Assembly (NCBI GenBank): GCA_021838985.1
Contig: JAKCCC010000198.1
Location: 1 to 5,048, forward strand
Origin: Planctomycetota bacterium
Lineage (GTDB): Bacteria; Planctomycetota; Phycisphaerae; WQYP01
Reading direction: 5' to 3'
DNA length: 5,048 nucleotides
Shown: positions 4,961-5,048 of the stretch, piece by piece
How positions within the stretch are numbered: the first letter of the stretch is position 1
Layout of the letters: each line of letters starts with the position of its first letter
The notes under the pieces: model-generated
What the model was told of the DNA's origin: nothing
Seen by the model: the letters and a program-made list of their open reading frames with translations, nothing else
Databases searched by the model: none
Position numbers and translations under genes: made by a program

Positions 4961-5048
4961 CAACCCCGCGGATTTCACCATTTTCGACGTCCTGGCGACG
5001 TTCACCCCCTATTCGTGAAAATTCGTAAAATTAGCATTTCGCCCCCTC
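4961..5048. repeat. Direct repeat, copy 2 (88 bp, reaches the window edge)
   Basis: This is the second copy of the 4724-4810 repeat, 237 bp downstream. It follows the REP-like double hairpin directly, via a 21-nt link (4940-4960) also found after the arm at 3424-3446. Hairpin plus tail therefore look like one composite unit of about 170 bp (4879-5048). The match ends exactly where the window ends, so its true right end is unknown. Confidence 0.85.

Larger units (their letters stand above)
4644..5048. other. Gene-free right end made of repeats
   Basis: After the toxin stop there is no credible gene to the window edge. The stretch holds two copies of an 87/88-bp direct repeat with a REP-like double hairpin between them. 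Positions 4644-4716 and 4811-4878 show no feature I can name. No intrinsic terminator with a T-run follows the toxin gene. Confidence 0.7.

Noticed and set aside
4537..5028. Plus-strand open frame of 163 codons with an internal peptide repeat
   Set aside because: It overlaps the toxin gene in another frame; its repeated peptide merely reflects the 87/88-bp direct DNA repeats.
4724..5048. CRISPR array
   Set aside because: Only two 87/88-bp copies 237 bp apart, with no regular short spacers and no cas genes.

Overview
The window looks like chromosomal DNA from a GC-rich, free-living bacterium. I suspect the Planctomycetes/Verrucomicrobia/Lentisphaerae (PVC) group, for two reasons. The sugar-acid isomerase-like protein is of a kind I associate with these phyla. 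The intergenic DNA carries short GC-rich hairpin repeats (core AAGCGGCG-nnn-CGCCGCTT, and a CTTCATAGCCC...GGGCTATGAAG inverted repeat) that I recall from such genomes. This assignment rests on recall, not on a search.

Left two thirds, minus strand (1-3220): a three-gene catabolic cluster read right to left. An AT-rich promoter/operator region (about 3150-3221) holds three 13-bp direct repeats, each with a TATAAT core, and a 16-bp palindrome. It precedes a class I aldolase of the DhnA/FbaB type (2272-3114). After a 180-bp gap comes a PfkB-family sugar kinase (1126-2091) whose C-terminal half resembles sulfofructose kinase YihV. The kinase overlaps by 38 nt a uronate-isomerase-like amidohydrolase that runs off the left edge (1-1163). 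Isomerase, kinase and aldolase together form a logical isomerise-phosphorylate-cleave route for an acidic sugar. Its substrate is not determined by the sequence.

Middle (3222-3972): about 750 bp with no credible gene. It holds a composite REP-like element, an 81-bp imperfect hairpin and a further inverted repeat.

Right, plus strand (3973-4643): a type II toxin-antitoxin pair, an AbrB/MazE-fold antitoxin followed by a PIN-domain (VapC-like) toxin with ATGA overlap. Its promoter lies so close to the start codon that the mRNA is probably leaderless, and a palindromic operator covers the -10 box and the start codon.

Right end (4644-5048): no gene. Two copies of an 87/88-bp direct repeat flank a REP-like double hairpin. 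Together with the 3296-3477 element they appear to be partial copies of one composite repeat. I see no RNA genes, CRISPR array or complete insertion sequence.
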